Shown here: positions 1 to 9,532 of the stretch, in pieces
Layout: each line of letters starts with the position of its first letter
How positions within the stretch are numbered: position 1 is the stretch's first letter
NCBI RefSeq assembly: GCF_002355955.1
Contig: NZ_AP017368.1
Coordinates: forward strand, 737,501-801,500
Origin: Candidatus Desulfovibrio trichonymphae
Lineage (GTDB): Bacteria > Desulfobacterota > Desulfovibrionia > Desulfovibrionales > Desulfovibrionaceae
Length of the DNA stretch: 64,000 bases
Direction: 5' to 3'
Translations under genes and position numbers: made by a program
Notes under the pieces: generated by a model
What the model was told of the DNA's origin: nothing
Seen by the model: only the letters and a program-made list of their open reading frames with translations
Database searches by the model: none

Positions 1-114
1 ACAAAACAAAGAAAGAATTTCTTACACAATACGGCATGATACTCAAAAATGCCGCTTCAGAACGCTGTGTGAAGTCTTGCGCAGGGCACTGCCAAATGCT
101 ATTTTTATTTTTTG

Positions 115-2154
115 ATGGAGGCGCTGGTGGATATCCCTTGGCTGTATGACATTGTGATTCTTTTTTTGCTCTCCATTGGGGTGACCATCGCCTGCAATAA
201 GATGAAGCTGCCGACCACGGTGGGTTTCTTACTTACAGGGGTGCTTTGCGGCCCTTCGCTGTTGGGCATTATTCAGGACAGGACAGGCATCGGTCATGTT
301 GCGGAGATCGGCGTGGCCATGCTCCTTTTTACCATCGGCATGGAACTGTCCGGGGACGCGCTGAATCGGCTGAAGCGACCTGTTTTTCTGGGAGGGGGGC
401 TTCAGCTCGGCCTGACGGTGCTGGCGGTGGCAGGCCTGGTGAAGCTGTATGGACTTTCCTGGCAAAAGGGAGTTTTCTGGGGATGTCTTGCAGCTCTCTC
501 CTCATCCGCCATTGTGCTGCGCATCATGCAGGAGCGCGCCGCAACCAGCACGCCTGCCGGCAGATTGTCCTTGGCCATCCTGGTTTTTCAGGACATTATG
601 GTGGCGCCCATGATGCTTGGCGTGCCTCTGCTTGCGGGAATTCTGGAGCTTTCTTTCAAGAATGCTCTTTTTTCCGTGCTGCAGGTTGGGGCAGTGCTGG
701 GCGGCGTGCTGCTTTTTGCCCGCTATGGTTTGCACAGACTGATGGAAGTTGTGGTGCGCGTCCGCACGCGGGAAATTCTGCTCCTGACGACGCTCGGGCT
801 GTGTATGGGCATGGCGCTGCTGACGAGCTCCTTGGGGCTTTCCCTTTCTCTGGGAGCTTTTTTGGCAGGTCTCATGCTCGCCCGTTCACAATACAGCATG
901 AGCGTTATTGCCGGCATTCTGCCTTACCGCGACGTGTTCATGAGCCTTTTTTTCATTTCCGTCGGCATGATGCTGAATCTGGATTTTTTTAATGATCATT
1001 TTTTTTCCATTATCCTCATAACGGCGCTGTTTATTATAGTTAAAGCGCTGTTGACGCTTCCGTCCGTGCTGATGCAGGGCTACCCCCTGCGAACAGGCCT
1101 TATCGCGTCGCTTACGCTTGCGCAGGTGGGCGAATTTTCTTTTGTGCTGGCCGCATCCGGCATGAAGGCGGATCTGCTTGACATGTACGAGTACCAATTT
1201 TTTCTCGGCGTAAGCGTGCTGACGATGATGCTCACGCCCGGGCTGATTGCTGCGGCCCCCAGGCTGGCTGCCCTGGCGGCGGCCGGATGCGGTAAAACAC
1301 AGGCTGCGCGGAAAGGCGGAGCGGAAGAAACATCCGGCTGTTCTCTGGAAGACCATCTGATTATCGTTGGCTTTGGCCTGAGCGGCAAACATTTGGCCCA
1401 GGCGGCACGTGAATTGTCCATTCCATATATCATTCTGGAAATGAATCCGGAAACCGTCAATCGTTACCAAGGCAAAGAGCCTATAACCCATGGCGACGCC
1501 TCCCAGCCTGTGGTGCTGGAATATCTGTGTGCGGAAAAAGCCCGCGTTTTAGCGATCATTATTTCAGATCCGTCCGCCGTGCGCGCCATTACCATTGAGG
1601 CGCGGCGCATGAACCCCAATCTGCATATCGTGGCGCGCACGCGTTTTGTGACGGAAATCGGCCCGTTGCGGAACTTGGGGGCCAATGACGTTATTGCCGA
1701 GGAATTTGAAACCTCCATTGAGGTTTTCAGCCGCGTCCTCACGCAATATTTGGTTCCAAGCCAAGATATAGACAATTTTGCAGCCCGGTTCCGGCAGGAG
1801 AATTACCGCTTGCTTCGTCGTCTTGCAGTCACAGTCAACCCGCTGGACATGGTTGCTCACCGCCTGCCGGACATGGGCGTGCAGACCATACGCCTTGCCG
1901 CGGACTCGCCGCTTTGCGCGGCAAGCCTTGCGGAATGCGCCTTGCGGAAAAAATATGGCGTGACGGTGATAGCAATACACCGTCAGGGCACTGTCGATGC
2001 CTCGCCCGGACCGGACACGCATTTTGAAGCGGACGATATTGTGTATCTGTTCGGGCAGACAGACAGGCTTTACACTGTCAGGCCATTGTTTGCGGGGTCT
2101 AAAGGCGGCGCACGCGTGACGTCGGGGAAAATCGGGACAAGCGTCGCATCTTGA
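115..2154 (+). CDS. Kef-type K+/H+ or Na+/H+ antiporter with RCK domains
   Basis: A monovalent cation:proton antiporter of the CPA2 family, acting in the inner membrane. The first ~390 residues form a run of hydrophobic segments with the family's GEFSFVLA stretch. A TrkA-N (RCK) nucleotide-binding domain starts near residue 415 with the Rossmann motif GFGLSGKHLA, and a TrkA-C-like domain fills the last ~90 residues. The length (~679 aa) suits KefB/KefC/YbaL-type proteins. The ATG at 115 is preferred over the TTG at 112 just before it. It is followed 31 bp later by dnaE on the same strand. The transported ion and the gating ligand (glutathione adduct or NAD) cannot be read from sequence. Confidence 0.9.
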   Translation: MEALVDIPWLYDIVILFLLSIGVTIACNKMKLPTTVGFLLTGVLCGPSLLGIIQDRTGIGHVAEIGVAMLLFTIGMELSGDALNRLKRPVFLGGGLQLGLTVLAVAGLVKLYGLSWQKGVFWGCLAALSSSAIVLRIMQERAATSTPAGRLSLAILVFQDIMVAPMMLGVPLLAGILELSFKNALFSVLQVGAVLGGVLLFARYGLHRLMEVVVRVRTREILLLTTLGLCMGMALLTSSLGLSLSLGAFLAGLMLARSQYSMSVIAGILPYRDVFMSLFFISVGMMLNLDFFNDHFFSIILITALFIIVKALLTLPSVLMQGYPLRTGLIASLTLAQVGEFSFVLAASGMKADLLDMYEYQFFLGVSVLTMMLTPGLIAAAPRLAALAAAGCGKTQAARKGGAEETSGCSLEDHLIIVGFGLSGKHLAQAARELSIPYIILEMNPETVNRYQGKEPITHGDASQPVVLEYLCAEKARVLAIIISDPSAVRAITIEARRMNPNLHIVARTRFVTEIGPLRNLGANDVIAEEFETSIEVFSRVLTQYLVPSQDIDNFAARFRQENYRLLRRLAVTVNPLDMVAHRLPDMGVQTIRLAADSPLCAASLAECALRKKYGVTVIAIHRQGTVDASPGPDTHFEADDIVYLFGQTDRLYTVRPLFAGSKGGARVTSGKIGTSVAS

Positions 2155-2185
2155 ATCCGAAGCAACAAAAAGGTATGCTTTTGCC

Positions 2186-5100
2186 ATGTCAGATTTTATC
2201 CATTTACACTGCCATACTGAATACAGTCTTCTGGACGGCGCCATAAGAATCAAAGACCTCTGCGCCCGCGCCAAAGATTTCAGAATGCCCGCATGTGCCG
2301 TTACCGATCACGGCAATTTGTTCAGCGTGCCCCGTTTTTACCTTGCCTGCCGCGAATTTGGACTCAAAGCGATCATAGGCTGCGAAGTCTATATTTGTCG
2401 CGACCATACTGACAAAAGCCCGGAACAGGCGCGAAAACGTTTTCATTTGATTCTTTTGGCGCAGAACGACACAGGCTACCATAATCTTATCAAGCTTGTA
2501 ACACGCGCTTCTCTGGATGGTTTTTACTACAAGCCGCGTGTGGATAAGGCTCTGCTGCGCCGTTATTCTGAGGGTATGCTCTGTCTTTCCGCATGCATGG
2601 CCGGGGAAATCCCGCGCGCTGTCGCAGCGGGAGATATGGACAGAGCTTTGAGCCTGGCCAGAGAATACGCCGAAATTTACCCGGATCGCTTTTATCTGGA
2701 ATTACAGGCCAACGGACTTGCCGTGCAGAAGAAGATCAATGTCGGCCTGCGGGAACTGGCCGAAACGACGGATTTGCCCCTTGTCGCCACGAACGACTGC
2801 CATTATTTGAACGCGGACGATGTCGAAGCCCATGACGTGCTGCTCTGCATACAGAGCCAGACCACTGTGGACGATCCCAAACGCCGACGTTTTGAGTCCC
2901 GTGAGCTGTATTACAAATCTGTGGAGGAAATGGAAAAAGATTTTGCCGACACTCCGGAGGCTCTGGCAAACACTGTGCGCATCGCGGAATCTTGCTCTGT
3001 TGAACTTGATCTTGGGCGCCATTATTTTCCGGTTTACAAGCTGCCCGAAGGGGCCGGCATGGAATCGGAACTTGAGCGTCTGGCCGCCGCGGGACTGGAA
3101 AAACGCCTAGAAAAACATCCGGAGCGTGACCGCATTGACTGTGAAGCATACCGGATGCGTTTGCGGCACGAGCTTGACGTTATTCTTCAGGCGGGCTTTT
3201 CAGGGTATTTTTTGATAGTGCAGGAATTTATCAACTGGGCGAAAGAACACGACGTGCCCGTGGGCCCAGGGCGCGGCTCGGCGACTGGTTCCATCGCTGC
3301 GTGGGCGTTGCGCATCACCAATATTGATCCCCTGCCATACAGTCTGTTGTTTGAACGTTTTTTAAACAGTGAACGGGTCTCCCTGCCGGATATCGACGTT
3401 GATTTTTGTGAACGACGCCGTTCGGACGTAATACGCCATATGGTGGACACATACGGAAAAGGAGCCGTCGCCCAGATAACAACCTTCGGTACCATGAAGG
3501 CTAGGGCGGCGGTGCGGGATGTGGGGCGTGCGATCGGCATGAGCTTTGCCGAGACAGACCGCATCGCAAAGCTGATTCCCGAAGAGCTCAAAATGACCGT
3601 TCAGAAAGCGCTGGACATAGAGCCGGAGCTGAAAAAGCTCTATGAATCCGACCCGCGGATACAAAAACTTGTTAATACATCCTTGCGTCTGGAAGGGCTG
3701 GCTCGTCACGCATCCACGCATGCGGCCGGCCTTGTTGTTTCAGACAAACCCATGGAGGAATACCTGCCGCTGTACAGGGGTAAGCGGGGCGAGTTGGTGA
3801 CCCAGTTTGACGGGCCCATGGTGGAAGAAGTGGGCCTTGTCAAATTTGATTTTCTTGGTCTCAAGACCATGACGCTGATCAATGACACGCTGGACAATAT
3901 ACGCCTACAAGGCAATGCGCCGCCGGATTTGGACGATCTGCCGCTGACCGACGCGGCAACATATGAATTGTATTCACGCGGAGACACGGACGGAGTGTTC
4001 CAGGTGGAAAGCTCCGGCATGCGGGAATATTTGCGCCAGCTCAAACCCTCCTGTTTTGAAGACATTATCGCAATGCTGGCCCTGTACAGGCCGGGTCCGT
4101 TAAAAACAGGCATGGTGGAGGAATTTATCAAGCGCAAACACGGCCAGACGGCTGTGGCGTACCCGCATGATTTGCTGAAGGAATGCCTGCGCGACACGTA
4201 CGGGGTTATTGTCTATCAGGAACAGGTTATGCAAATCGGCCGAATAATAGCGGGGTATACCTTGGGCGGGGCCGATATTCTGCGGCGGGCCATGGGCAAG
4301 AAAAAAGTCGAGGTCATGGCGAAAGAGCGCAAGACCTTTGTGGACGGCGCAGAAAAGAACGGCATAGACAAGAGAAAGGCCAATGAAATTTTCAACCTGA
4401 TGGAAACATTTGCGGAATATGGTTTCAATAAATCCCATTCCGCGGCGTATGCGCTGATTTCTTACCACACCGCCTATCTCAAGACGCATTATAAAGTGGA
4501 ATTTATGGCGGCGCTGCTCACTTCAGAAATGGGCAATCAGGAAAAATTGCTCAAATATATCGCCTGCTGCAAAGATATGGGCATTGACGTGCTGCCGCCT
4601 TCGGTCAATGAAAGTCAGAGGGCGTTTACGGCGCGCGGGGGCAAGGTGGTCTTCGGGCTGGGCGGCATCAAGAATGCCGGGGATGAAGCCCTGCGCGAAA
4701 TAGTGGATGCTCGCGAGCAGGACGGAGAATTCATCTCGTTTTTTGATCTTTGCTGCCGCGTCAATTTGCGCAAAGTAACGAAAAGGGTTTTGGAATCTCT
4801 GATCAAAGGCGGCGCCTGCGGCTGCTTTGCCGTGACGAGGGCAGGCCTGCTGGCCGTGCTGGAGACCGCAACAGCCCGTGCGCAGAAAAAAAACAGGGAG
4901 AAGCAGTCCAATCAGGTGTCCCTGCTCAGTATGGCGCCGGTCACGGAGGCCGTTCGGCAATCAGGCGTCGGTTTTGACTGCCCCGAGGAAGCGCTGCCGG
5001 AAATGGACGACGACAGTAAGCTGAAAGGCGAGAAGGAATCGCTGGGCTTTTTTTTGACCGGGCATCCTCTGCAGCCGTATTACCGTGATCTGCGCAGGCT

Positions 5101-5671
5101 CAGGTTGACGACGCTTGACGACGCGCGGGAAAAATTCCCCGGTGCGGCATTTTCCTGCGCCGTGCTGGTTGTCGGCGTAAGAAAGACTGTGACAAAATCA
5201 CGGGGCGAGACAATGGCCATTGTGCAGGTCGAAGACATGACCGGCCATGCCGAAGTAGTTTTTTATTCTGACGTGTACGCGCGGGTCAGGGATATTGTGC
5301 AGGAAGGGCAGTTGCTGTGTCTCACGGCCAGACTGAAGAACCGGCCGGACACGCCGGGCGGAGAGCCGTCTGCGGAAGAGGACTCGGAAGCCGCGCCCCT
5401 TGAACTCAGGCTCATGGGGCAGGGCGCGTGTCTGCTGGACGATTTCTGCCGTCAGAGTGAGGAACCCGTTTGTATTCAGATACCGCCCCATCGTATGGAC
5501 GGTGAGGATATGCTGGCTTTGAAAAACATTCTTGTCAGTCACCCGGGGACGGTTGAGACAAAAGCCACTGTTGTTCTGGAGAGTTGTCAATGCCTGTTGC
5601 GCCTTGACGACACATTGAAAGTTCGTCCCGGACCAGAACTGGAAAAGGCGCTGGCGGACTGGGCATTATAA
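2186..5671 (+). CDS. dnaE: DNA polymerase III alpha subunit
   Basis: The catalytic subunit of the replicative DNA polymerase. The 1161-aa length is normal for DnaE. An N-terminal PHP domain opens with HCHTEYSLLDG (residues 8-18). The C-family polymerase core shows GPGRGSATGS near 361 and the metal-binding PDIDVDF near 401. FNKSHSAAY lies near 748, followed by a helix-hairpin-helix region and an OB-fold in the last third. It starts at the ATG 2186, 31 bp after the antiporter. The reading frame is intact, as expected for an essential gene. Confidence 0.98.
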   Translation: MSDFIHLHCHTEYSLLDGAIRIKDLCARAKDFRMPACAVTDHGNLFSVPRFYLACREFGLKAIIGCEVYICRDHTDKSPEQARKRFHLILLAQNDTGYHNLIKLVTRASLDGFYYKPRVDKALLRRYSEGMLCLSACMAGEIPRAVAAGDMDRALSLAREYAEIYPDRFYLELQANGLAVQKKINVGLRELAETTDLPLVATNDCHYLNADDVEAHDVLLCIQSQTTVDDPKRRRFESRELYYKSVEEMEKDFADTPEALANTVRIAESCSVELDLGRHYFPVYKLPEGAGMESELERLAAAGLEKRLEKHPERDRIDCEAYRMRLRHELDVILQAGFSGYFLIVQEFINWAKEHDVPVGPGRGSATGSIAAWALRITNIDPLPYSLLFERFLNSERVSLPDIDVDFCERRRSDVIRHMVDTYGKGAVAQITTFGTMKARAAVRDVGRAIGMSFAETDRIAKLIPEELKMTVQKALDIEPELKKLYESDPRIQKLVNTSLRLEGLARHASTHAAGLVVSDKPMEEYLPLYRGKRGELVTQFDGPMVEEVGLVKFDFLGLKTMTLINDTLDNIRLQGNAPPDLDDLPLTDAATYELYSRGDTDGVFQVESSGMREYLRQLKPSCFEDIIAMLALYRPGPLKTGMVEEFIKRKHGQTAVAYPHDLLKECLRDTYGVIVYQEQVMQIGRIIAGYTLGGADILRRAMGKKKVEVMAKERKTFVDGAEKNGIDKRKANEIFNLMETFAEYGFNKSHSAAYALISYHTAYLKTHYKVEFMAALLTSEMGNQEKLLKYIACCKDMGIDVLPPSVNESQRAFTARGGKVVFGLGGIKNAGDEALREIVDAREQDGEFISFFDLCCRVNLRKVTKRVLESLIKGGACGCFAVTRAGLLAVLETATARAQKKNREKQSNQVSLLSMAPVTEAVRQSGVGFDCPEEALPEMDDDSKLKGEKESLGFFLTGHPLQPYYRDLRRLRLTTLDDAREKFPGAAFSCAVLVVGVRKTVTKSRGETMAIVQVEDMTGHAEVVFYSDVYARVRDIVQEGQLLCLTARLKNRPDTPGGEPSAEEDSEAAPLELRLMGQGACLLDDFCRQSEEPVCIQIPPHRMDGEDMLALKNILVSHPGTVETKATVVLESCQCLLRLDDTLKVRPGPELEKALADWAL

Positions 5672-5690
5672 CGGGCGCATTGGAGCGGTC

Positions 5691-5858
5691 ATGTCCTGGA
5701 ACTCCGGGCTGAAAGATTTTTTCGCCGTCCCTTCCACGGACGATGTTCTTCAAAATGAGAAACGCTCCGGTTTTGCTTGGAATCAGAACGCGTGTACTGT
5801 GCTTGCGATTATTGCAGTGGTTCTTTCGGCTTTTGTCGTCTACCGGATTGTGTCCTGA
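5691..5858 (+). CDS. 55-aa single-pass membrane protein between dnaE and queD
   Basis: A small open reading frame starting at ATG 5691 behind GGAG (5682-5685). It encodes 55 residues: a polar first half (MSWNSGLKDFFAVPSTDDVL...) and one hydrophobic helix at about residues 35-52 (TVLAIIAVVLSAFVVYRIV). Its TGA stop overlaps the ATG of queD (ATGA-type overlap at 5856-5860), which suggests translational coupling. I do not recognise the family. The preproteins of some secretion systems have this shape (short polar end plus one helix), but no specific motif supports that. The ribosome site, the overlap and the clean helix argue that it is real. Confidence 0.6.
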   Translation: MSWNSGLKDFFAVPSTDDVLQNEKRSGFAWNQNACTVLAIIAVVLSAFVVYRIVS

Positions 5859-6301
5859 TGGCTCGCTCACTCTGGCGTCTTACCGTGCGCGATGAATTTT
5901 CGGCGGGGCATGCGTTGCGCGGATATGAAGGCAAGTGTGAAAATCTTCACGGTCATAATTTTGCGGTGGAGGTGACTGTGGAGGGCCGATGTCTCACTCC
6001 GGACACAAGCCTGCTTCTGGATTTCAAAACGCTCAAAAACGTGTTGAAAGACGTTTTGGAAGATCTTGATCATCATACTCTCAATCAGACGCCGCCATTT
6101 GATGCTGTCAATCCTTCTTCCGAAAATCTTTCCCGTTATATCTGGCAAACTGTTGCCGCGCATCTTGCCGGTCATCCTGACCGGCAAGCGGCGGCAGTGC
6201 GCCTCGTTAGCGTGAGCGTATCGGAAAAAAGCGCACAGAGCGCCACTTATATGGAGATTCAAGAGAACGGAGAATCCGACACGCCGTCCATGCCCAGTTA
6301 A
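5858..6301 (+). CDS. queD: 6-carboxy-tetrahydropterin synthase (QueD/PTPS family)
   Basis: A member of the 6-pyruvoyl-tetrahydropterin synthase family, probably the QueD step of queuosine and 7-deazaguanine synthesis (7,8-dihydroneopterin triphosphate to 6-carboxy-tetrahydropterin). The zinc ligands are visible as H18 (FSAGH) and H31/H33 (NLHGHNF), with the catalytic cysteine C27 between them. A later DHHTLN segment and an E near the C-terminus also fit. The ATG at 5858 gives 147 aa and overlaps the stop of the small upstream gene. An in-frame TTG at 5777 would add 27 residues that do not resemble the family, so it was rejected. Confidence 0.88.
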   Translation: MARSLWRLTVRDEFSAGHALRGYEGKCENLHGHNFAVEVTVEGRCLTPDTSLLLDFKTLKNVLKDVLEDLDHHTLNQTPPFDAVNPSSENLSRYIWQTVAAHLAGHPDRQAAAVRLVSVSVSEKSAQSATYMEIQENGESDTPSMPS

Positions 6302-6333
6302 TACAGCTCGGTCCGGGCAGACTGCAACAGTGG

Positions 6334-6762
6334 TTATTCCTGCGTAAAATGATACAGGCGCACTGCTGTGGGCTGAACGCTGTCCTTACTCATCGCCGAG
6401 ATGATAAAGGCGTACTTTCTGTCCTTGCCGGCCGGCGGACAAGGCCCGCGATAATGCTTCGTCAGCGCGCCTTCCGGGATGACGCCCGAACCGTCATCCG
6501 GCCAGGAGCCGCCGCCGAAAAAACGCTCTTCCTCCCCGTATTCCACCAGACGCACATCAAAATGATCCGTATCGCGCGGCGCATCAGCGATAACAATTTC
6601 AGGGGAAATCCGCGAACAGCGGTGCACATTCTGCAACGAAACAGAAACAGTCATGCCTGCAGTGCTGTCGTCGGCATCTCTGGCAGCGCAGGCCTGCAAA
6701 AAAAGAACAATCAGCAGCGGTGCCAGCATCCGTATATTGTGCCTGATATTTTTTACCCACAT
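6334..6762 (-). CDS. Lipoprotein with PEBP-like (YbhB) core
   Basis: A 142-aa exported protein with a signal peptide ending in a lipobox (FLQAC, Cys at about residue 25), so it is probably anchored to a membrane by lipid. The mature part carries GGGSWPDDGSG and YRGPCPPAGKDRKY, which resemble the anion-binding loop (GPCPP.G..H.Y) of phosphatidylethanolamine-binding (PEBP/YbhB) proteins. It is somewhat short for that family, and the His usually following GPCPP is replaced here by Lys/Asp. It converges on queD. The substrate is unknown. Confidence 0.55.
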   Translation of the reverse strand: MWVKNIRHNIRMLAPLLIVLFLQACAARDADDSTAGMTVSVSLQNVHRCSRISPEIVIADAPRDTDHFDVRLVEYGEEERFFGGGSWPDDGSGVIPEGALTKHYRGPCPPAGKDRKYAFIISAMSKDSVQPTAVRLYHFTQE

Positions 6763-6970
6763 CCGGAACCTCCAGTAACAATTGCGCTCTGCAGCATTTC
6801 AGAAGTATACCCCATAGGCATCGTGAACACAACAAGAACCGGGAGACATTATAGGGCAATCGAATGAACTCGACAACATATTGCAATAGCAAGATAAATT
6901 TAAAAACTTTTTAGAAAGCCATGTTATTTTAGTATGTTACAATTTTTTATTCGGTTGCACAGGAGACATT

Positions 6971-8164
6971 ATGTCCATACTTGCAAACAACGTAAATACA
7001 TTGCTCAAAAACGCATCCTGGATACGCCGCATGTTTGAAGCGGGCGGGAAGCTCAAGGCGCGTTTCGGCGCGGACAATGTGTATGACTTCAGTCTGGGCA
7101 ACCCCGATCTTCCCGCGCCGCCCGCCGTAGCCCGTGCGCTGCGCGACCTCGCCGCACACGCGGAAGAACCTTTTGCCTTCGGGTACATGCCCAACGGCGG
7201 TTTTGACTGGGCGCGCGAAAAACTGGCCGCGCACCTGAGCGGGGAACACGGCCTCACCCTGACGGCCGACGATGTAATTTTAAGCTGCGGCGCAGCAGGG
7301 GGTCTGAACGCTTTTTTTCGAGCGGTGCTGAACCCCGGAGATGAGGTGCTTTGTTTTGCTCCATATTTTGTGGAATATTGCTTTTATACCTCAAATCACG
7401 GCGGAAAATTCAGGGCCGTCATGAGCCAGCAAGACACATTCGCGCCGAATGTCCAGGCGCTTGAACAGGCCGTCAGCCCCGATACGCGCGTTGTACTGAT
7501 CAACTCGCCGAACAACCCCACAGGCGTCATCTACAGCCGTGACGACATCGCCGCCCTGATACGCCTGCTGGAAAGAAAAAGCCAGGAATACGGCCGGCCC
7601 GTATGGCTTGTCTCGGACGAACCTTACCGCTTTCTGGCCTATGACGGAACAACACCCGTCTCAATCCTGCCGCTCTACCCGCACGCAGTGTGCATAAGCT
7701 CCTTTTCAAAAAATCTCTCGCTGCCGGGGGAACGCGTGGGCTATGTGGCCGTCTCGCCCCTGCTTGAGGAAAGGGGCGTACTCATAGCAGCGCTGACGCT
7801 GACAAATCGCATTCTCGGCTTTGTGAACCCTCCGGTCATAGGGCAGCATATCACGGCCGCCACTCTGGGCAGTCAGGTGGACATTTCCGTCTATGCCGCA
7901 CGACGCAAGGCCATGGCCGAAATTCTGGAAAATGCCGGATACGAATTTCAAATGCCGGCTGGCGCCTTCTACTTTTTCCCAAAAGCGCCGGGCGGCGATG
8001 ACGTGGCCTTTGTCAACATGCTGCAGGAGGAACGCGTGCTGGCCGTGCCGGGCACCGGTTTCGGCTGCTCCGGTTACTTCAGACTGGCCTTTTGTGTGGA
8101 TGAAAGGGTCATCCGCAAGGCAGGCGGTAGTTTTACAAAAGCACGCGAACGCGTCGAGGGCTGA
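6971..8164 (+). CDS. PLP-dependent class I/II aminotransferase
   Basis: A fold-type I aminotransferase of 397 aa. It shows the N-terminal DFSLGNPDLPAPP, the nucleotide-cradle NSPNNPTGVIYS, VSDEPYRFLAYDG (Asp binding the pyridine nitrogen, Tyr binding the phenolate), the Schiff-base lysine in SSFSKNLSLPGERVGY at about residue 247, and a C-terminal RLAFCV substrate-binding arginine. The family is broad (aspartate, alanine and aromatic amino acids), so the substrate is not assigned. It begins behind AGGAG at ATG 6971. It is transcribed alone, with ~200 bp of upstream AT-rich DNA that could hold a promoter. Confidence 0.88.
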   Translation: MSILANNVNTLLKNASWIRRMFEAGGKLKARFGADNVYDFSLGNPDLPAPPAVARALRDLAAHAEEPFAFGYMPNGGFDWAREKLAAHLSGEHGLTLTADDVILSCGAAGGLNAFFRAVLNPGDEVLCFAPYFVEYCFYTSNHGGKFRAVMSQQDTFAPNVQALEQAVSPDTRVVLINSPNNPTGVIYSRDDIAALIRLLERKSQEYGRPVWLVSDEPYRFLAYDGTTPVSILPLYPHAVCISSFSKNLSLPGERVGYVAVSPLLEERGVLIAALTLTNRILGFVNPPVIGQHITAATLGSQVDISVYAARRKAMAEILENAGYEFQMPAGAFYFFPKAPGGDDVAFVNMLQEERVLAVPGTGFGCSGYFRLAFCVDERVIRKAGGSFTKARERVEG

Positions 8165-8234
8165 GCGTTCTGGCACGATCTGCACTTTTTGCAGGTCTGT
8201 CCGTCACTGACAGGCAGGTTCCGGAGAGCGCACC

Positions 8235-8460
8235 ATGAATCCCGCACTCTATATCGGCCCACAAACATGAAGGGCATAAGCGAAGGCACACAGGTGATCA
8301 CAAACAACGTGGACAACATCAACACGCGCCTTCAAGCATCAGGATATCCAGTATTCTGATCTGCACCACACAGGCGCACTTGGGCGAATGGTGGCTGAAT
8401 CAGACGGATGCCAGTCAAACAGCGAGATTATGACAGCAGCGGACCAGTCCGCTTCAGCTT
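8235..8460 (+). pseudogene. Degraded N-terminal fragment of a flagellar hook/basal-body protein
   Basis: Three short frames, joined by frameshifts, read like the start of FlgE/FlgF-type proteins. Frame one (8235) gives MNPALYIG and stops at 8268. A second frame starting at ATG 8267 gives MKGISEGTQVITNNVDNINT, the family's hallmark TNN..N.NT motif. A third frame then gives FK..DIQYSDL, which follows that motif in hook proteins. No downstream hook sequence is present before aroE. This is a clear relic and suggests loss of flagellar genes. The exact paralogue (flgE or flgF/G) is uncertain. Confidence 0.7.
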
Positions 8461-8593
8461 GGATTCAGCTGAAGCGCTCCTGACGGCGGAAAACACTGTA
8501 GGCAGGCATAATTTGCCGACCACTTGCCCATGACAGAATTTTTAGATATTCAGACAGACGCCGCTGTCCTTACCACACCACCCCGGAGTGTCT

Positions 8594-9532
8594 ATGCCCC
8601 CTGCCAGACAACCGGCATTGTTCATGCCCGCGACGCTCTACGGCGTTGCCGGCTGGCCTCTGGCCCAGAGCTTTTCCCCCCTGCTGCATAATACCGGCTT
8701 TCAGGAGCTGGGAATTCCCGCTGCATACATGCGGTGGGAAATACCGCCTGATCGCCTGTGTCATTTTGTGGAGAGCGTGCGGTTGATTGACGTTCAAGGC
8801 TGTTCGATAACTATTCCGCACAAAATGGCGCTGCTTCCCATGCTTGACAGCGTCAGCGAGCAGGCCCGCCTGACAGGCTCCGTCAACACCATTTACCGGC
8901 AAGGCAAGGTTCTGTGCGGCGAGAATACGGACATTGCCGGCTTTCTGCAGCCGCTGGCCGACAGCCCTCTTGAAAATATGAACGCGCTGATTCTGGGTGC
9001 CGGAGGCGCGGCCCACGCGGCGGCGGCGGCTCTCTCGCTGCGGCGCGCACGCCGCGTTTTCGCAGCGACACCGTCAGATCGTTCCCACCTGCCCCTGACA
9101 GAACGCTTTGCCTGCACCCCCGTGCTCTGGAAGGACCGGCACGATCTGCTGACACATCTGGTTATCAACGCCACGCCTCTCGGCATGCGCGGCAAGTATG
9201 AAAAAGAAACGCCCTTTGACTTCACCTTGGCTGGGCGGCCCGCCGACGGCATGCCTGTCATAGCCTACGATATTGTATACAACCCACTTGAAACGCGCTT
9301 CCTGCGCGAAGCCCGGCTGGCAGGGCGGCTTTGTGTTTCCGGGCTTGCCATGTTTGCTGGTCAGGCAGATGCGCAGTTCCAGCTCTGGACAGGCCGGCCT
9401 CTGCCACCGCTTGCCTTTGACAGGCTCAGGGCGGCACTCGGCGGCGCGATCCCGGCTGAAGCGCGCCGACAAGACAACACTGATCCGCCGAACCCCACTT
9501 CTTACTCCGCGAGACCTGTATGCATATCCTGA
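8594..9532 (+). CDS. aroE: Shikimate dehydrogenase
   Basis: Reduces 3-dehydroshikimate to shikimate with NADPH. Family motifs appear in order: the shikimate-binding SFSPLLHN, TIPHKMALL with the catalytic Lys, ENTDIAGF, the dinucleotide loop ILGAGGAAHAAAAAL, NATPLGM, and AYDIVYNPLETRFL. The ATG at 8594 is five bases after GGAG, so it is preferred over the GTG at 8588. The 312-aa product has a ~25-residue polar tail with no family match, and its end overlaps aroQ by 13 bp. Together with aroQ it forms a two-gene shikimate-pathway operon. Confidence 0.93.
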   Translation: MPPARQPALFMPATLYGVAGWPLAQSFSPLLHNTGFQELGIPAAYMRWEIPPDRLCHFVESVRLIDVQGCSITIPHKMALLPMLDSVSEQARLTGSVNTIYRQGKVLCGENTDIAGFLQPLADSPLENMNALILGAGGAAHAAAAALSLRRARRVFAATPSDRSHLPLTERFACTPVLWKDRHDLLTHLVINATPLGMRGKYEKETPFDFTLAGRPADGMPVIAYDIVYNPLETRFLREARLAGRLCVSGLAMFAGQADAQFQLWTGRPLPPLAFDRLRAALGGAIPAEARRQDNTDPPNPTSYSARPVCIS

